DNA of 64,000 nucleotides from Desulfovibrio sp. JC010 (GCF_010470675.1 NZ_VOIQ01000010.1:142036-206035), one strand, 5' to 3'; positions 7,062 to 15,629 are shown, numbered from the stretch's first letter. Translations and numbers: made by a program. Notes: generated by a model not told the origin, from the sequence alone.

Positions 7062-8894
7062 TTATCCGCCTTCAATTAGCCGAAGAATGGTTCTCGGCAT
7101 GGAGTTCGCTTGCGCGAGCATCGCCGTTGCTGACTGTGATAGAATCTGATCTTTCGTGAACTCGGTCATTTCATTAGCTACATCAACGTCAGAAATTCGA
7201 GATTCAGCAGCCTGTAGGTTCTCAGCTTGAATCGAAATATTCGTAGCGGAATTTTCAAGACGGTTCTGTGTGGCCCCAAGGTTGGCCCTGATTTTATCCT
7301 TCTTGATGATTGCATCATCAATAGCAGCAAGTGAGTACTGTGCGGCTGTCTGGCTCGCGACATTGAGGTTGCCAATCCCTAACCCTGAATCTGATATTCC
7401 AGCATCACCGGAAGTTATTCGATAAAAATCTTCAGCAGCGTCATTCCCTGCACCGAAGTGGATCAATGGACCTGTGCTGCTCACTTCGCCAAGTTTGTAG
7501 ATCTCGGTACCATCTGTAAGGTTAAAACTGGACGCATACACCTCATCACCGCTGGTTTCGATAAACTGAAAAAATAAGTTGTTGGCATTGCCTAACCCAT
7601 CCTGCGCTGTCTCATTCCATTCTCCATCGCTTTCGGACAGAAAATTGCCGCCTGTTACGTCGTTTCGTGTAGAGATAACTGGAACACCCGCAACATTATA
7701 AACCTCGGCAGTAATGTTATTCGGATCGCCGAAACCATCTAGGGTAATAGTTTTCCAACCGAATTCAGTTAGCTCGTAGACTTTTGCACCTTCAATCTCG
7801 TTACGGGTAGAAACGTATAGGTCACCATCAACCTCACTGAATCTTACCCTAATGTCATTGCTATTAAATCCGGGTAAATCTACATCGCTCCACTCGCCAG
7901 TCAAGCCGTCATACTGTTTAATCACAGAACCGCTGTTATTCGAGGAGCCTGCATACAGAGTCCCATTATGATCGGTAAATCTGAGTCCATAGTTATCAGG
8001 GTCTCCGAATCCGTCCTCGGCGAGCATGGTTAGCTCATCGCCGTTGACTCTGTATAAAGAGCCTCCTGTGGTGGGGTTAGAGGCAGAAACATAAGTAACA
8101 CCGCTAAACTCTTCAATAATACCACCTCTATTCGTGGTGTCTCCTGTAATTCCATTGTTAAACAGTTGCACCCAGTTTCCATTGCTGTCCATCTGGTGGA
8201 TCTTGCCGCCAGTAGCAGAATCTGATGAATGAGCAGTCAACTTACCATCGATTATTTTTAATCCCGTAGCTCCGCCAGTTGGACTCAACCTGTTATCTGC
8301 GTTCGGAACAATCGGAGTCCATGTGCTCCCGCCATCGTAACGATAAACTCGACTTCGGTTGTCAGCGGCATATAGTTGCCCATTATATGAGACTATAGAC
8401 CCTTCAACATTGCCAACTCCACCGAAGCCGGAAGTATTAATCTGTTGCGGGTCCATTTCAAATCCCAAAACTTCATCATTAATAATTTTGATCCCGTTGA
8501 AGTCTGTGGCTTCACTGATCCGCTGAATCTCATTTTTCATGGCCTGAAATTCATCATTAATAATTTGACGCTGGTCAGCATTGTACGTGCCTGTAGCGGC
8601 CTGAGTGGCGAGTTCTTTCATTCGGATAAGCTTTTCATCAATGACGGAGAGAGCACCATCAGCTGTCTGAATCATGGAAATTGCGTCATTGATATTTCGT
8701 ACCCCCTGTTGGTGTGAGGCAATGTCAGACCTCATCAGTTCACGTATTGCCAGACCTGCGGCATCGTCTGCGGCGGTGCCAACCCGAAGACCTGAGGACA
8801 ACCTTCGTGTCGAAACTCCCAGCGAACCGTAATGTTTACTCAAAGATTTAGCGGCAGAAGATGCCATTAAATTGTGATTTATCGACAAGACCAT
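7062..8894 (-). CDS. flagellin with a seven-repeat propeller-like variable domain
   Basis: 610 residues. Residues 1-140 are a classic flagellin D0/D1 N-terminus (SINHNLMASSAAKSL, RLSSGLRVGTAADDAAGLAI, ADQRQIINDEF), and residues about 515-610 are the matching C-terminal helices (LGATQNRLENSATNI, LAQANSMPRTILRL). In place of the usual variable D2/D3 region, residues about 168-472 hold seven repeats of about 46 residues. Each starts with an x-G-x-LY/VY strand and most have ATR/STR and DGFGDPNN-like turns (starts near 171, 217, 264, 310, 356, 402, 448). The period and beta-rich pattern suggest a seven-bladed propeller displayed on the filament. The ribosome binding site is GAGGAG. No other flagellar gene is nearby, and no sigma28 or sigma54 promoter was recognised. 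Stop is TAA. Confidence 0.9.
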   Translation of the reverse strand: MVLSINHNLMASSAAKSLSKHYGSLGVSTRRLSSGLRVGTAADDAAGLAIRELMRSDIASHQQGVRNINDAISMIQTADGALSVIDEKLIRMKELATQAATGTYNADQRQIINDEFQAMKNEIQRISEATDFNGIKIINDEVLGFEMDPQQINTSGFGGVGNVEGSIVSYNGQLYAADNRSRVYRYDGGSTWTPIVPNADNRLSPTGGATGLKIIDGKLTAHSSDSATGGKIHQMDSNGNWVQLFNNGITGDTTNRGGIIEEFSGVTYVSASNPTTGGSLYRVNGDELTMLAEDGFGDPDNYGLRFTDHNGTLYAGSSNNSGSVIKQYDGLTGEWSDVDLPGFNSNDIRVRFSEVDGDLYVSTRNEIEGAKVYELTEFGWKTITLDGFGDPNNITAEVYNVAGVPVISTRNDVTGGNFLSESDGEWNETAQDGLGNANNLFFQFIETSGDEVYASSFNLTDGTEIYKLGEVSSTGPLIHFGAGNDAAEDFYRITSGDAGISDSGLGIGNLNVASQTAAQYSLAAIDDAIIKKDKIRANLGATQNRLENSATNISIQAENLQAAESRISDVDVANEMTEFTKDQILSQSATAMLAQANSMPRTILRLIEGG

Positions 8895-9071
8895 TTTCTA
8901 CGAACTCCTCAACAGGAAATTTTTTCCGACTCAGGTCAACAGGAACCCTTGAAACAACACAAATCGAATCAACTTCGTCTTTCGTAGAAAAAATATGAGC
9001 AAAATTCATACCACTGTTGATTATTAATCATCATACCATTCACTACCATTGTCAGCCTTAAGGAGGCGACG

Positions 9072-9395
9072 ATGACAACACTTCAAGATGCATTTGGTAA
9101 ACGGCTACGTGATATCCGTCGCAGGATGGATCTTACTCAGGAAAAATTAGCGGACTCCGCAGATATGTCGGTTCAGTACATTTCCGATATTGAGCGCGGC
9201 AAAAGGAACCCTTCACTGTCGAGCATAGAAACGCTCGCAAGGGCCTTGGATATGTCTGTTTCAGATCTTTTCAATATGGAAGAATTTCAAATTGATGCAG
9301 GTGAGATGAGAGATAAACTCATATCTAGAATTGAGCAGGCGGACGAAGAAAAGCTCCGTGTGTTTTTCGCCATTTCGCGGACGATACTTGGGTAG
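9072..9395 (+). CDS. XRE-family HTH transcriptional regulator
   Basis: 107 residues with a strong ribosome binding site (AAGGAGG). Residues about 8-65 form a Cro/C1-type HTH (FGKRLRDIRRRMDLTQEKLA, MSVQYISDIERGKRNPSLS, LARALDMSVSDLF). The short C-terminal part is probably for dimerisation. It is divergent from the flagellin gene, which it may regulate, and convergent with the TGA-interrupted replicase gene. Stop is TAG. There is no tryptophan codon or TGA in the frame, so it is neutral with regard to the codon question raised for its neighbours. Confidence 0.9.
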   Translation: MTTLQDAFGKRLRDIRRRMDLTQEKLADSADMSVQYISDIERGKRNPSLSSIETLARALDMSVSDLFNMEEFQIDAGEMRDKLISRIEQADEEKLRVFFAISRTILG

Positions 9396-9488
9396 CTTCT
9401 GATTGATAGCCTCTTGCGTCGGTTTTAACCCCATGAGGGCTGTCTGACGGTCTCTCAGATGTTATTCTGGGGTAGGATAAATCAAGAT

Positions 9489-9511
9489 GGCAGCCCCATT
9501 ACGGGACTGCC
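9489..9511. terminator. hairpin between convergent genes
   Basis: GGCAGCCCC and GGGACTGCC pair with one bulge around a short loop. It sits between the XRE gene and the 3' end of the replicase frame and is a plausible bidirectional terminator. Confidence 0.45.
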
Positions 9512-9529
9512 TCTTCTCTGGGGTAGTCG

Positions 9530-10990
9530 CTAACCGATCTTAATTTCGTTAGTAGTATTTAGCACACTCTGAAATTCAGAGAGCATCAGACCATGAAGGA
9601 ATTCTTCGTCTTCAGCCTTCATTAAAAAGCTGTCATGAATCGGAATGCACGGTTTACCTAGCTCCATACATCGTGAAAGTATCCTTGATACGATGAGTGA
9701 ATCAAGACATTGGATTGATCTACCTGTCTCGGTGAAGAAGTACTTCTTGATCGGGGCATGATGTTGAGTGAGACTATCAAGTATTTTTCAAATCTCCCAA
9801 TCCTCAAGTTTACCTCTGGGTACTGCCTTCCTGATTGCTTCGTAGGCAGCCCTTTTCCCCCGTGTATTGAAAATAATCAACATTGATTTTTTTACATAGG
9901 GACGAAGGGGTTCAAATCCCGGAATAGTGTAAAGATCACCATGTGGTGGGACTATACCCTCAAGAGCGTACAAGAGGTTTAAATGATAGCTCGAAAAGTC
10001 AAGCTCAATCACCTTTGAATAATTGATTAAAACCTGCTTGCGTAAGTGGTATGGCAGTCCACTTTTACACAGTTTCTTCTGCCAAAGACACTGAACCCAA
10101 TGACCGTACCAACGTCCACCTCAGGCGAAATAACGACCTGTGGATTCATCGTAATTGAATGATCTTCGAAGATACGGAAACCGAAAAGCATCTGGATACT
10201 GACGACGGCACATTTCTAATCCATACTGCTGCTCTGGGGTTAGTTCGTCCATTGAAAAATGAAACTTCGATAGGAAGGTATTGTAAGCTGTGATGAATCC
10301 TTCTTGCTGCTCAGAACTGAAATAAAATTTGAACCCGTTTAGATCATGCAGGACAATTTCACCTTCAAAATGTTCATAAGGTATGAATTTTGATTGCCTG
10401 CGCTTCTTCCCCTTTTTACCCTTGACTGGGGCCTTCCAGATCTTTTTGACTGAAATTGGATTTCTTATGAGTTGCAGACTAGAAAGATCAATTTTTCCAG
10501 AGAGATGACTTTGAATAATGCTGATCAATTCCAATTTTGGAAGAAAAAAAGATCTGATGCTTTCATATTTAAGGTCATCATCCTCAGACTCCTCAGATTC
10601 AGTTGGGAGTTCAAATGTTTTCCCCTGACAGATCCGAACCAACTTGAATTCCTCAAGCTGATCCATAACTGACATAACCCATTTGGAATATCCACGAGGA
10701 TTTCTGGGATTTGATGATACTCAGTAATTTTTATCCCGTGAAAGTGTGATGGCATCTGCGCCTTCATCAATCAGAATAAGTGTATTGAGGATCAATTGGT
10801 TAATTAAGTCCCGTGCTTTTAAGCGGGTGGTTTTATATTTAAACATCTGATTAACGCCAGCAATGCCACAAAGTTCGTCAGCGCATGGGGTCATAATTGC
10901 ATTAAGGTCATCATCAATGTTGAAAAATTTCATTCAAACCAGATGAATACTCTTCATCAGTTGATAATCGTTATTGTCAAATTTAATCAT
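9530..10990 (-). pseudogene. Pol I/T7-RNAP-fold replicase-like gene with four in-frame TGA codons
   Basis: From ATG at 10990 (ribosome binding site AAAGGAA) to TAG at 9530 there are 487 codons in one frame, interrupted only by TGA at 10934, 10721, 10121 and 9788 (codons 19, 90, 290, 401). There is no TAA or TAG and no frameshift. The downstream parts are well formed. GGRWYGHW follows the third TGA. Then come ELDFSSYHLNLLYALEG (like motif A of A-family polymerases), VKKSMLIIFN (like motif B) and, beyond the fourth TGA, PCIPIHDSFLM (like motif C, HDSF as in T7-type RNA polymerase). Conserved motifs on both sides of every TGA argue that the frame is or recently was one gene. By fold it would copy nucleic acid for a mobile replicon. 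Exact family membership is inferred from motifs only. Six TGG codons also occur. Confidence 0.65.
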
Positions 10991-11046
10991 TTTATATTCC
11001 TTTGTTTAAAGTATTGAAGAAGAAACCATTAAACCTATCAAGGTAT

Positions 11047-11100
11047 TTAATGTATTACCCTTTTTTTTATTTCTCTATTCTTTCCTTCTCTCTTTTTCAT
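11047..11100 (-). CDS. possible 17-residue leader peptide
   Basis: A short frame (MKKREGKNREIKKRVIH, stop TAA) with a purine-rich ribosome binding site (GAGAGGGG) lies 57 bases before the replicase start on the same strand. It is very basic. The purine-rich composition could equally be chance, so this is only a candidate leader peptide. The remainder, 11101-11369, holds an inverted repeat (GGGCTG near 11302 with CAGCCC near 11334) that could be a terminator, and no other gene. Confidence 0.25.
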   Translation of the reverse strand: MKKREGKNREIKKRVIH

Positions 11101-11369
11101 TTTCCCCTCTCTTCATTAATAGGACATTTTGAAATCATTGAATCAGAATAAATGTTAACCACGTAATCGAAACCCTCACCATACCATAAACATTATTTTG
11201 TTTCGGATTAATTCGTCATAACCACTTATTTTCTAACAACATTTACTAACTTTAAAGCTAGTATCGATATCAATATTCCAACCTGTCACAATAAAGACGG
11301 GCTGTTTCAACTATTACATTTAACTGATTTAGATCAGCCCAACACATAGCTTTTCAACCCGACTTTTAA

Positions 11370-11909
11370 CTAATTAATTCAAGGACTTTCCCTTTGCAAT
11401 GGGCGACCCATACCATATTTAATATAAGCATCTCTTACTACTTCAGTGATATAGTTTTTTTCATCCTGTACAAAGTCTAAGCCAACATTCACGAATTTCA
11501 CCTTTTGCCCTTGAATTACACGATGTAGCTCTTTCCAGCTTTCAGCAAAGGCCAATTCTCGCCCCTGACTTCTTGTTCATCCATCAGCTTCTCACTTATA
11601 AATCAGCCCACGATCGATCACGTCAACTAGTAATGAATTTGTTGTACAAACCAAAACACCTTTACCTAAGGCTTTAGCGACACTACCTTCTATCACCGAA
11701 GCAATCGTTGCAGGTTCTTTACCGTAGCAAGTTTGATCTGTATCAACATTTACAAATTCATTAACCATTCCTCTATAGTTACAAGATGCTATACACCCAT
11801 AGTAATTACCAAAAACACTACTTATGCGACTACTAGTCGCAACCTTCAATATTGCTCATTCATTTTTATCGAATGGCACAGAAGTACAGTTAAAATCTAT
11901 TACATTCAT
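11370..11909 (-). pseudogene. RNase HI-like protein gene with in-frame TGA codons at Trp positions
   Basis: ATG at 11909 has a good ribosome binding site (AAGGA). One frame of 180 codons runs to TAG at 11370 with TGA at codons 18, 106, 111 and 177 and no other stop. The segment after codon 90 matches RNase HI without gaps: TNSLLV aligns with TDSQYV of the E. coli enzyme, and IYK-TGA-EADG-TGA-T aligns with IHN-W-KKRG-W-K, so the TGAs at codons 106 and 111 coincide with E. coli Trp85 and Trp90. The later SWKEL (TGG) aligns with Trp104. The catalytic Asp70 position is Asn here and the N-terminal TDG motif is not intact, so the product may be inactive or the gene decaying. RNase H would suit a replicon using RNA primers. 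Confidence 0.62.
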
Positions 11910-12000
11910 AATTTTTCCTTCTCATGTTACAAAGTTTAAAAATAAGATGCTACGGCCTGCTTTAGCACAACCGACATCTCGCAGATTCAATACCTGAAAC

Positions 12001-12219
12001 CTACAACGCATCTAGCCATTCCAAAAAATCTCTTTTCAGGTAGTAGACTTTCCCGGCTTCGACCCCCTTCACAGGGCCTGCTCCACTAGAATCAAGATTA
12101 GCCAAGCTTCCACGTGTATACGGGACACCGAATTCTTTTCGATATTCAGCCCACTTCGAACGTCAAAGCACAGATGGAAGCACATGATTTAACTCAGTGC
12201 TCAAATTTTTCACATACAT
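12001..12219 (-). pseudogene. AlpA-like helix-turn-helix protein gene with one in-frame TGA
   Basis: The frame from ATG (12217-12219) to TAG at 12001 encodes 72 residues with a single TGA at 12163-12165, between LPSVL and RSKWAEYRKEFGVPY. The C-terminal half (GSLANLDSSGAGP, then YYLKRDFLEWLDAL) is an excisionase/AlpA-type winged HTH. It closely parallels the intact protein at 38328-38567 (GYLANLDSQGRGP, YLRGDLISWL). Proteins of this type control excision or replication of tRNA-integrated islands. The frame stays open upstream of the ATG to another TGA near 12338, so a longer Cys-rich start cannot be excluded. The promoter lies at about 12312-12340. Confidence 0.55.
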
Positions 12220-12311
12220 AAGAGTCACAACTCCATTAGTTAATGTTATATAACAAGCATGCACTGAAAAACCATTACATTCAGCACAGCAATACCGAAA
12301 ACATGCAAACC

Positions 12312-12340
12312 ATGCTAGACAACACTCACTGTTGTGTCAA
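12312..12340 (-). promoter_or_regulatory. sigma70-like promoter with operator in the spacer
   Basis: TTGACA (12335-12340), a 17-base spacer and TAGCAT (12312-12317) on the minus strand, ahead of the AlpA-like gene. The spacer contains the inverted repeat ACAACA-GTGAG-TGTTGT (12319-12335), well placed for a repressor. The leader would be about 85 nt. Confidence 0.55.
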
Positions 12341-12506
12341 TAGCTTTTTTGATTTTTCTCATATACTTTAAAATATTAATTATGAATTTTTTATACAAAA
12401 CAAGATCAAACCACATAATTTAATATTCATAATTAATATTTAACATCACAATTAGACGCAAATGCATAATATATACTCAAAAAATACATTAGCAATATTA
12501 ATAAAA

Positions 12507-12735
12507 CACTCAGAATATTTACAGTGAATATTATATACATATTAAAAATATTCATTATTAATAATTAAGCAGTCACTCAGAATATTAATAGTGAATATTT
12601 TAAACATACTAAAATTACTCATTATCAATAATTAAGCACACACTCAGAATATTAATAGTGAATATTTTAAACATACTAAAATTACTCATTATCAATAATT
12701 AAGCATACACTCAGAATATTAATAGTGAATATTCT
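12507..12735. repeat. three and a half 67-bp AT-rich tandem repeats
   Basis: Units start with CACTCAG at 12507, 12574, 12641 and 12708, exactly 67 bases apart; the second and third differ at one base and the fourth breaks off after about 26 bases. Each unit contains GAATATTAATAGTGAATATT, itself an imperfect dyad. They could be replication iterons or integrase/excisionase arm sites at the right end of the left element. There is no gene in 12350-12860. Confidence 0.9.
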
Positions 12736-12828
12736 AGGACACACTAAAAAAGACTCATGGCGAACAATTGAGAAAGGGCGAAAGCTGACGAAAACATCAC
12801 TGACTATCATCTGCTTTAACCTATAAAA

Positions 12829-12846
12829 GTGGGGCAGGAGTGGGGC
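12829..12846 (+). repeat. heptamer-AGGA-heptamer element (GTGGGGC copies)
   Basis: GTGGGGC-AGGA-GTGGGGC. The same layout with a different heptamer (GTTGTAC) occurs at both ends of the neighbouring island (13093-13110 and 39585-39602). It is probably an integrase arm-type site marking the right end of the left-hand element. Confidence 0.55.
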
Positions 12847-12862
12847 AGATTTTACCCCAACA

Positions 12863-12966
12863 AAAAAAGGACTCACAGCATAAAAGCTGTAAGTCCTTGT
12901 AATATCTGGTACCGGGAGCGAGACTCGAACTCGCAAGGGCGTGAACCCGGCGGATTTTGAGTCCGT
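12863..12966. repeat. attachment-site repeat, left copy (tRNA-Leu 3' half plus terminator)
   Basis: About 104 bases nearly identical to 39619-39720: the tRNA-Leu terminator hairpin (AAGGACT...AGTCCTT) and the 3' half of the tRNA. Together they define the ends of the island 12.97-39.6 kb. Similarity stops inside the anticodon stem, as expected of integration into a tRNA gene. Confidence 0.88.
12907..12966 (-). pseudogene. tRNA-Leu(CAA) 3' fragment
   Basis: Carries the anticodon loop, variable arm, T arm and CCA end of tRNA-Leu but lacks the acceptor 5' strand and D arm; beyond 12966 the sequence is unrelated. The T stem differs from the intact gene by a compensated pair (GCGAG/CTCGC against GAGAG/CTCTC). 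Confidence 0.88.
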
Positions 12967-13092
12967 TCTATCAAGCTTCACAATAAATCACGAGATTTAA
13001 TTTAAACCAACTTAAACTTTGTTTTTATTGAATTTTATACTAGAAAACCTTCATAAATCATCACTTGTGATCATTGTCCATCCTCCAAAAAA

Positions 13093-13110
13093 GTTGTACA
13101 GGAGTTGTAC
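13093..13110 (+). repeat. heptamer-AGGA-heptamer element, left end of island
   Basis: GTTGTAC-AGGA-GTTGTAC, 19 bases before the integrase start, repeated exactly at 39585-39602 near the other end of the island. It is a likely arm-type integrase site. Confidence 0.6.
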
Positions 13111-13128
13111 AAAAACTTGGAGATAAAA

Positions 13129-14316
13129 ATGGCAACAAGATCGAAATGGAATAAAACAAAGTTCCCCGGAGTTCGCTACCGGGAGCATGAAACCCGCAAA
13201 CACGGCATCCAGCCGGACAAATATTACACCATCACCTACAAGTATAAAGGCAAGACCAAAACCGAAGCCATCGGCTGGGCCACTCAAGGTATCAAAGCAC
13301 AGGATGCGGCAAACATTCTCAGCGAGCTTAAAGTCAACCAGACGCAGGGCAAATTCCCCCAGACGCTGAAGCAAAAAAAGGAAATGGCCGCATTTGAACT
13401 CGAAGAACAGGAAGCACACGCAAAAGCAGAGAAAGCCAAAGGTATCACCTTTGATGAAATCTGGGAGCAATTTTATCGACCACAAGCGGAAGCCAACAAA
13501 GCAGCCAAATCATGGAAGCGAGAAGAAAGTTTGCATCGCATCTGGATTTCACCGGCCATTGGCAAAATCCCCTTTGCCGGTGTCTCAGCCACTGACCTTG
13601 AAAAAATAAAAATCAACATGGCTGAGAAAGAACTCAGCCCCCGCTCCATACAGTATGCGCTTGCGACCGTGCGCCAAGTATACAATGTTGCCAAGAATCT
13701 GGATATTTTCAAAGGCGATAATCCAGTCAAAAAAATCAAAATGCCCAAAATGGACAACCGGAGAACACGATTCCTTTCAGAAGATGAAGCTGTTCAGCTC
13801 CTTGAAATTTTGCAGGAAAGGAACCCTTTACTGCATAGTGTATCTTTGATTTCCCTTTACTGCGGACTGCGGGCAGGTGAAATCATTGAGCTTGAATGGC
13901 GCGACTTAAACTTCGCAGAAGATATGATTTTGATACGTGATGCCAAGAATGGATTTTCCCGCCATGCTTTCATGACCAAACAGGTCAAGCTGCAACTCCG
14001 GGAAATGCGCAAACAGGTCGCCCCCGACCAGAAGCCGGTATTCAGCGCACAACGCGGCGAAAAACTTAATGAGGTCTCCAGACTTTTCAATGAAGCAGTT
14101 GACGAGCTGGGCTTAAATGTCGGTATCGACGACCGCAGGCAGAAAGTTGTTTTCCATACCCTGCGCCACACTTTTGCAAGCTGGCTGGTTCAGCGAGGCA
14201 CTCCGCTCTACACCGTAGCAAAGCTCATGGGCCATTCCACTCTGGCTATGACTGAGCGGTATGCCCATCTTGCACCGGACAACTTGAAAGCTGCTATAGC
14301 TGTTTTGGAAAATTAG
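13129..14316 (+). CDS. tyrosine site-specific integrase
   Basis: 395 residues from ATG at 13129 (GGAG 6 bases upstream); the frame is open further upstream only through a TTG inside the arm-site repeat. The N-terminal arm-binding part (FPGVRYREHETRKHGI) is followed by a SAM-like core-binding domain, and the C-terminal catalytic domain has all the expected residues: Arg in YCGLRAGEI, HTLRHTFASWL, GHSTLAMTERYAHL with the nucleophilic Tyr. Length and layout fit P4-type/genomic-island integrases that use the 3' end of tRNA genes. It lies beside the tRNA-Leu fragment and should integrate and excise the 12.97-39.6 kb island. It converges with the ATPase gene. Confidence 0.95.
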   Translation: MATRSKWNKTKFPGVRYREHETRKHGIQPDKYYTITYKYKGKTKTEAIGWATQGIKAQDAANILSELKVNQTQGKFPQTLKQKKEMAAFELEEQEAHAKAEKAKGITFDEIWEQFYRPQAEANKAAKSWKREESLHRIWISPAIGKIPFAGVSATDLEKIKINMAEKELSPRSIQYALATVRQVYNVAKNLDIFKGDNPVKKIKMPKMDNRRTRFLSEDEAVQLLEILQERNPLLHSVSLISLYCGLRAGEIIELEWRDLNFAEDMILIRDAKNGFSRHAFMTKQVKLQLREMRKQVAPDQKPVFSAQRGEKLNEVSRLFNEAVDELGLNVGIDDRRQKVVFHTLRHTFASWLVQRGTPLYTVAKLMGHSTLAMTERYAHLAPDNLKAAIAVLEN

Positions 14317-14344
14317 CTTTTCACTATTTTATGTAGTGGCCTTT

Positions 14345-14388
14345 TGTACCCAGCTACACTGTTGCGAGACATCAGGGAGCTGGGTACA
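14345..14388. terminator. hairpin between convergent integrase and ATPase genes
   Basis: TGTACCCAGCT (14345-14355) and AGCTGGGTACA (14378-14388) are perfect complements with a 22-base loop. Confidence 0.5.
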
Positions 14389-14393
14389 TAATT

Positions 14394-15620
14394 CTATCTC
14401 CAAAGCATACTTATGGGGACAGCAAACAAGTCCTCTCCGAACGGTACAATATCTTTGCCGCCATATAAAACAACACCAGCTTTGAACTTATCGCCAAGAT
14501 CTTCTTTCAATGTTTTTAATCCCCGGAAATGTTTAGGGGCTACTTGGGCGGATTGTTTAATTTCTATGCAAGCTATTTCGCCGGAAGTTTTTTCCAGAAC
14601 CATATCCACTTCAAGTCCGGCATGGGTGCGGAAGTGATACGGAGTGGCTGAAACATTGCTCCATGTCAGGTGTTTGAGCACTTCATTGACCACAAAAGTT
14701 TCAACGAGCTGCCCGGCGAGTTCGGGTGTGTTCTTCAGTCGATCAGCGTCTGCGCCCATGAGGTGAGCCGCAAGCCCGCAGTCCACCAAGTAAAGCTTGG
14801 GAGATTTGACCAGACGTTTACCTAGATTCGGTCCCCATGCCGGAAGAAAATGGATCAGGAATACTTTTTCAAGCAGGTCCATGTAGCGGCGAAGTGTCGC
14901 ATTGGGAATCTGCATGGTTCGAGATAGTTCCGACAAATTGAGCTGATTGGCTGTACGTGTTGCGAGCAGCCGCACAAGCTTAAGCATGACGGCTGTTTCC
15001 TGAATACGGGCGATGTCGCGTATATCCCGCTCAATGATGGATGTCAGGTATGACTCAAACCATGCATCCCGCCGCTTTAGCGATTTGCGAGCCATGACTT
15101 CAGGATAGCCGCCCGTGACAATCATTTCGGGAAGATCGTATTCGTTCGTTTCGTATTCACGTATGAAATCTTTGTTGAACAATGTCTCCACAAAATCTGC
15201 CTTGTGCCTATGGATCTCGACTTGGGCTAGAGGCCAGAGAGTCTGTATCTCCATGCGTCCGGCAAGTGAATCGCTTACAAGTGGCAAAGTCAGCAGATTT
15301 GCAGAACCTGTCAGAAGAAATTGCCCCGGCTTTCTGTCATTATCCACTGCCTCTTTGATTGCCAGCAACAATTCCGGGACACGCTGCACCTCATCAATAA
15401 TAAGCGGCTTCGGCTGTCCGGCAATAAAAGCCGTTGGATCATCGGCAGCCAAGGCCAGAGATGTGGCATTGTCGAGAGTGACATACTTGGCTTTATAGGC
15501 ATCAGAGAGAAGATTTTTGACCAAAGTGCTTTTACCCACCTGTCTGGCCCCGCGCAGAAAAAGAACGGGGGAATCTTCCAGTGCCTCAACAAGTTCTTGA
15601 GTGATATTTCGTAAGTACAT
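14394..15620 (-). CDS. AAA+ ATPase with DUF4143 C-terminal domain
   Basis: 408 residues. Walker A GARQVGKST (about 24-32), Walker B LIIDEVQ (about 74-80) and sensor TGSAN place it in the AAA_14/DUF4143 group. The C-terminal DUF4143 part has a winged-helix stretch and an LEVDMVLEK...ACIEIKQS segment like a PD-(D/E)XK fold. Such genes are common in mobile islands; their role is unknown, with suggestions of toxin-antitoxin or defence-like functions. The start ATG directly follows a palindrome that probably controls it. It is a single gene, convergent with the integrase. Confidence 0.88.
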   Translation of the reverse strand: MYLRNITQELVEALEDSPVLFLRGARQVGKSTLVKNLLSDAYKAKYVTLDNATSLALAADDPTAFIAGQPKPLIIDEVQRVPELLLAIKEAVDNDRKPGQFLLTGSANLLTLPLVSDSLAGRMEIQTLWPLAQVEIHRHKADFVETLFNKDFIREYETNEYDLPEMIVTGGYPEVMARKSLKRRDAWFESYLTSIIERDIRDIARIQETAVMLKLVRLLATRTANQLNLSELSRTMQIPNATLRRYMDLLEKVFLIHFLPAWGPNLGKRLVKSPKLYLVDCGLAAHLMGADADRLKNTPELAGQLVETFVVNEVLKHLTWSNVSATPYHFRTHAGLEVDMVLEKTSGEIACIEIKQSAQVAPKHFRGLKTLKEDLGDKFKAGVVLYGGKDIVPFGEDLFAVPISMLWR

Positions 15621-15629
15621 GGTGAAATA

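Noticed and set aside
12507..12735. Possible CRISPR array
   Set aside because: Repeats are directly adjacent with a 67-base unit and no distinct spacers, and no cas gene is near.
6000..12860. A suppressor tRNA reading UGA
   Set aside because: I looked for TTTCAAA anticodon loops and T-arm GTTCGA in the block and found none with pairing stems; a tRNA elsewhere in the genome cannot be excluded.
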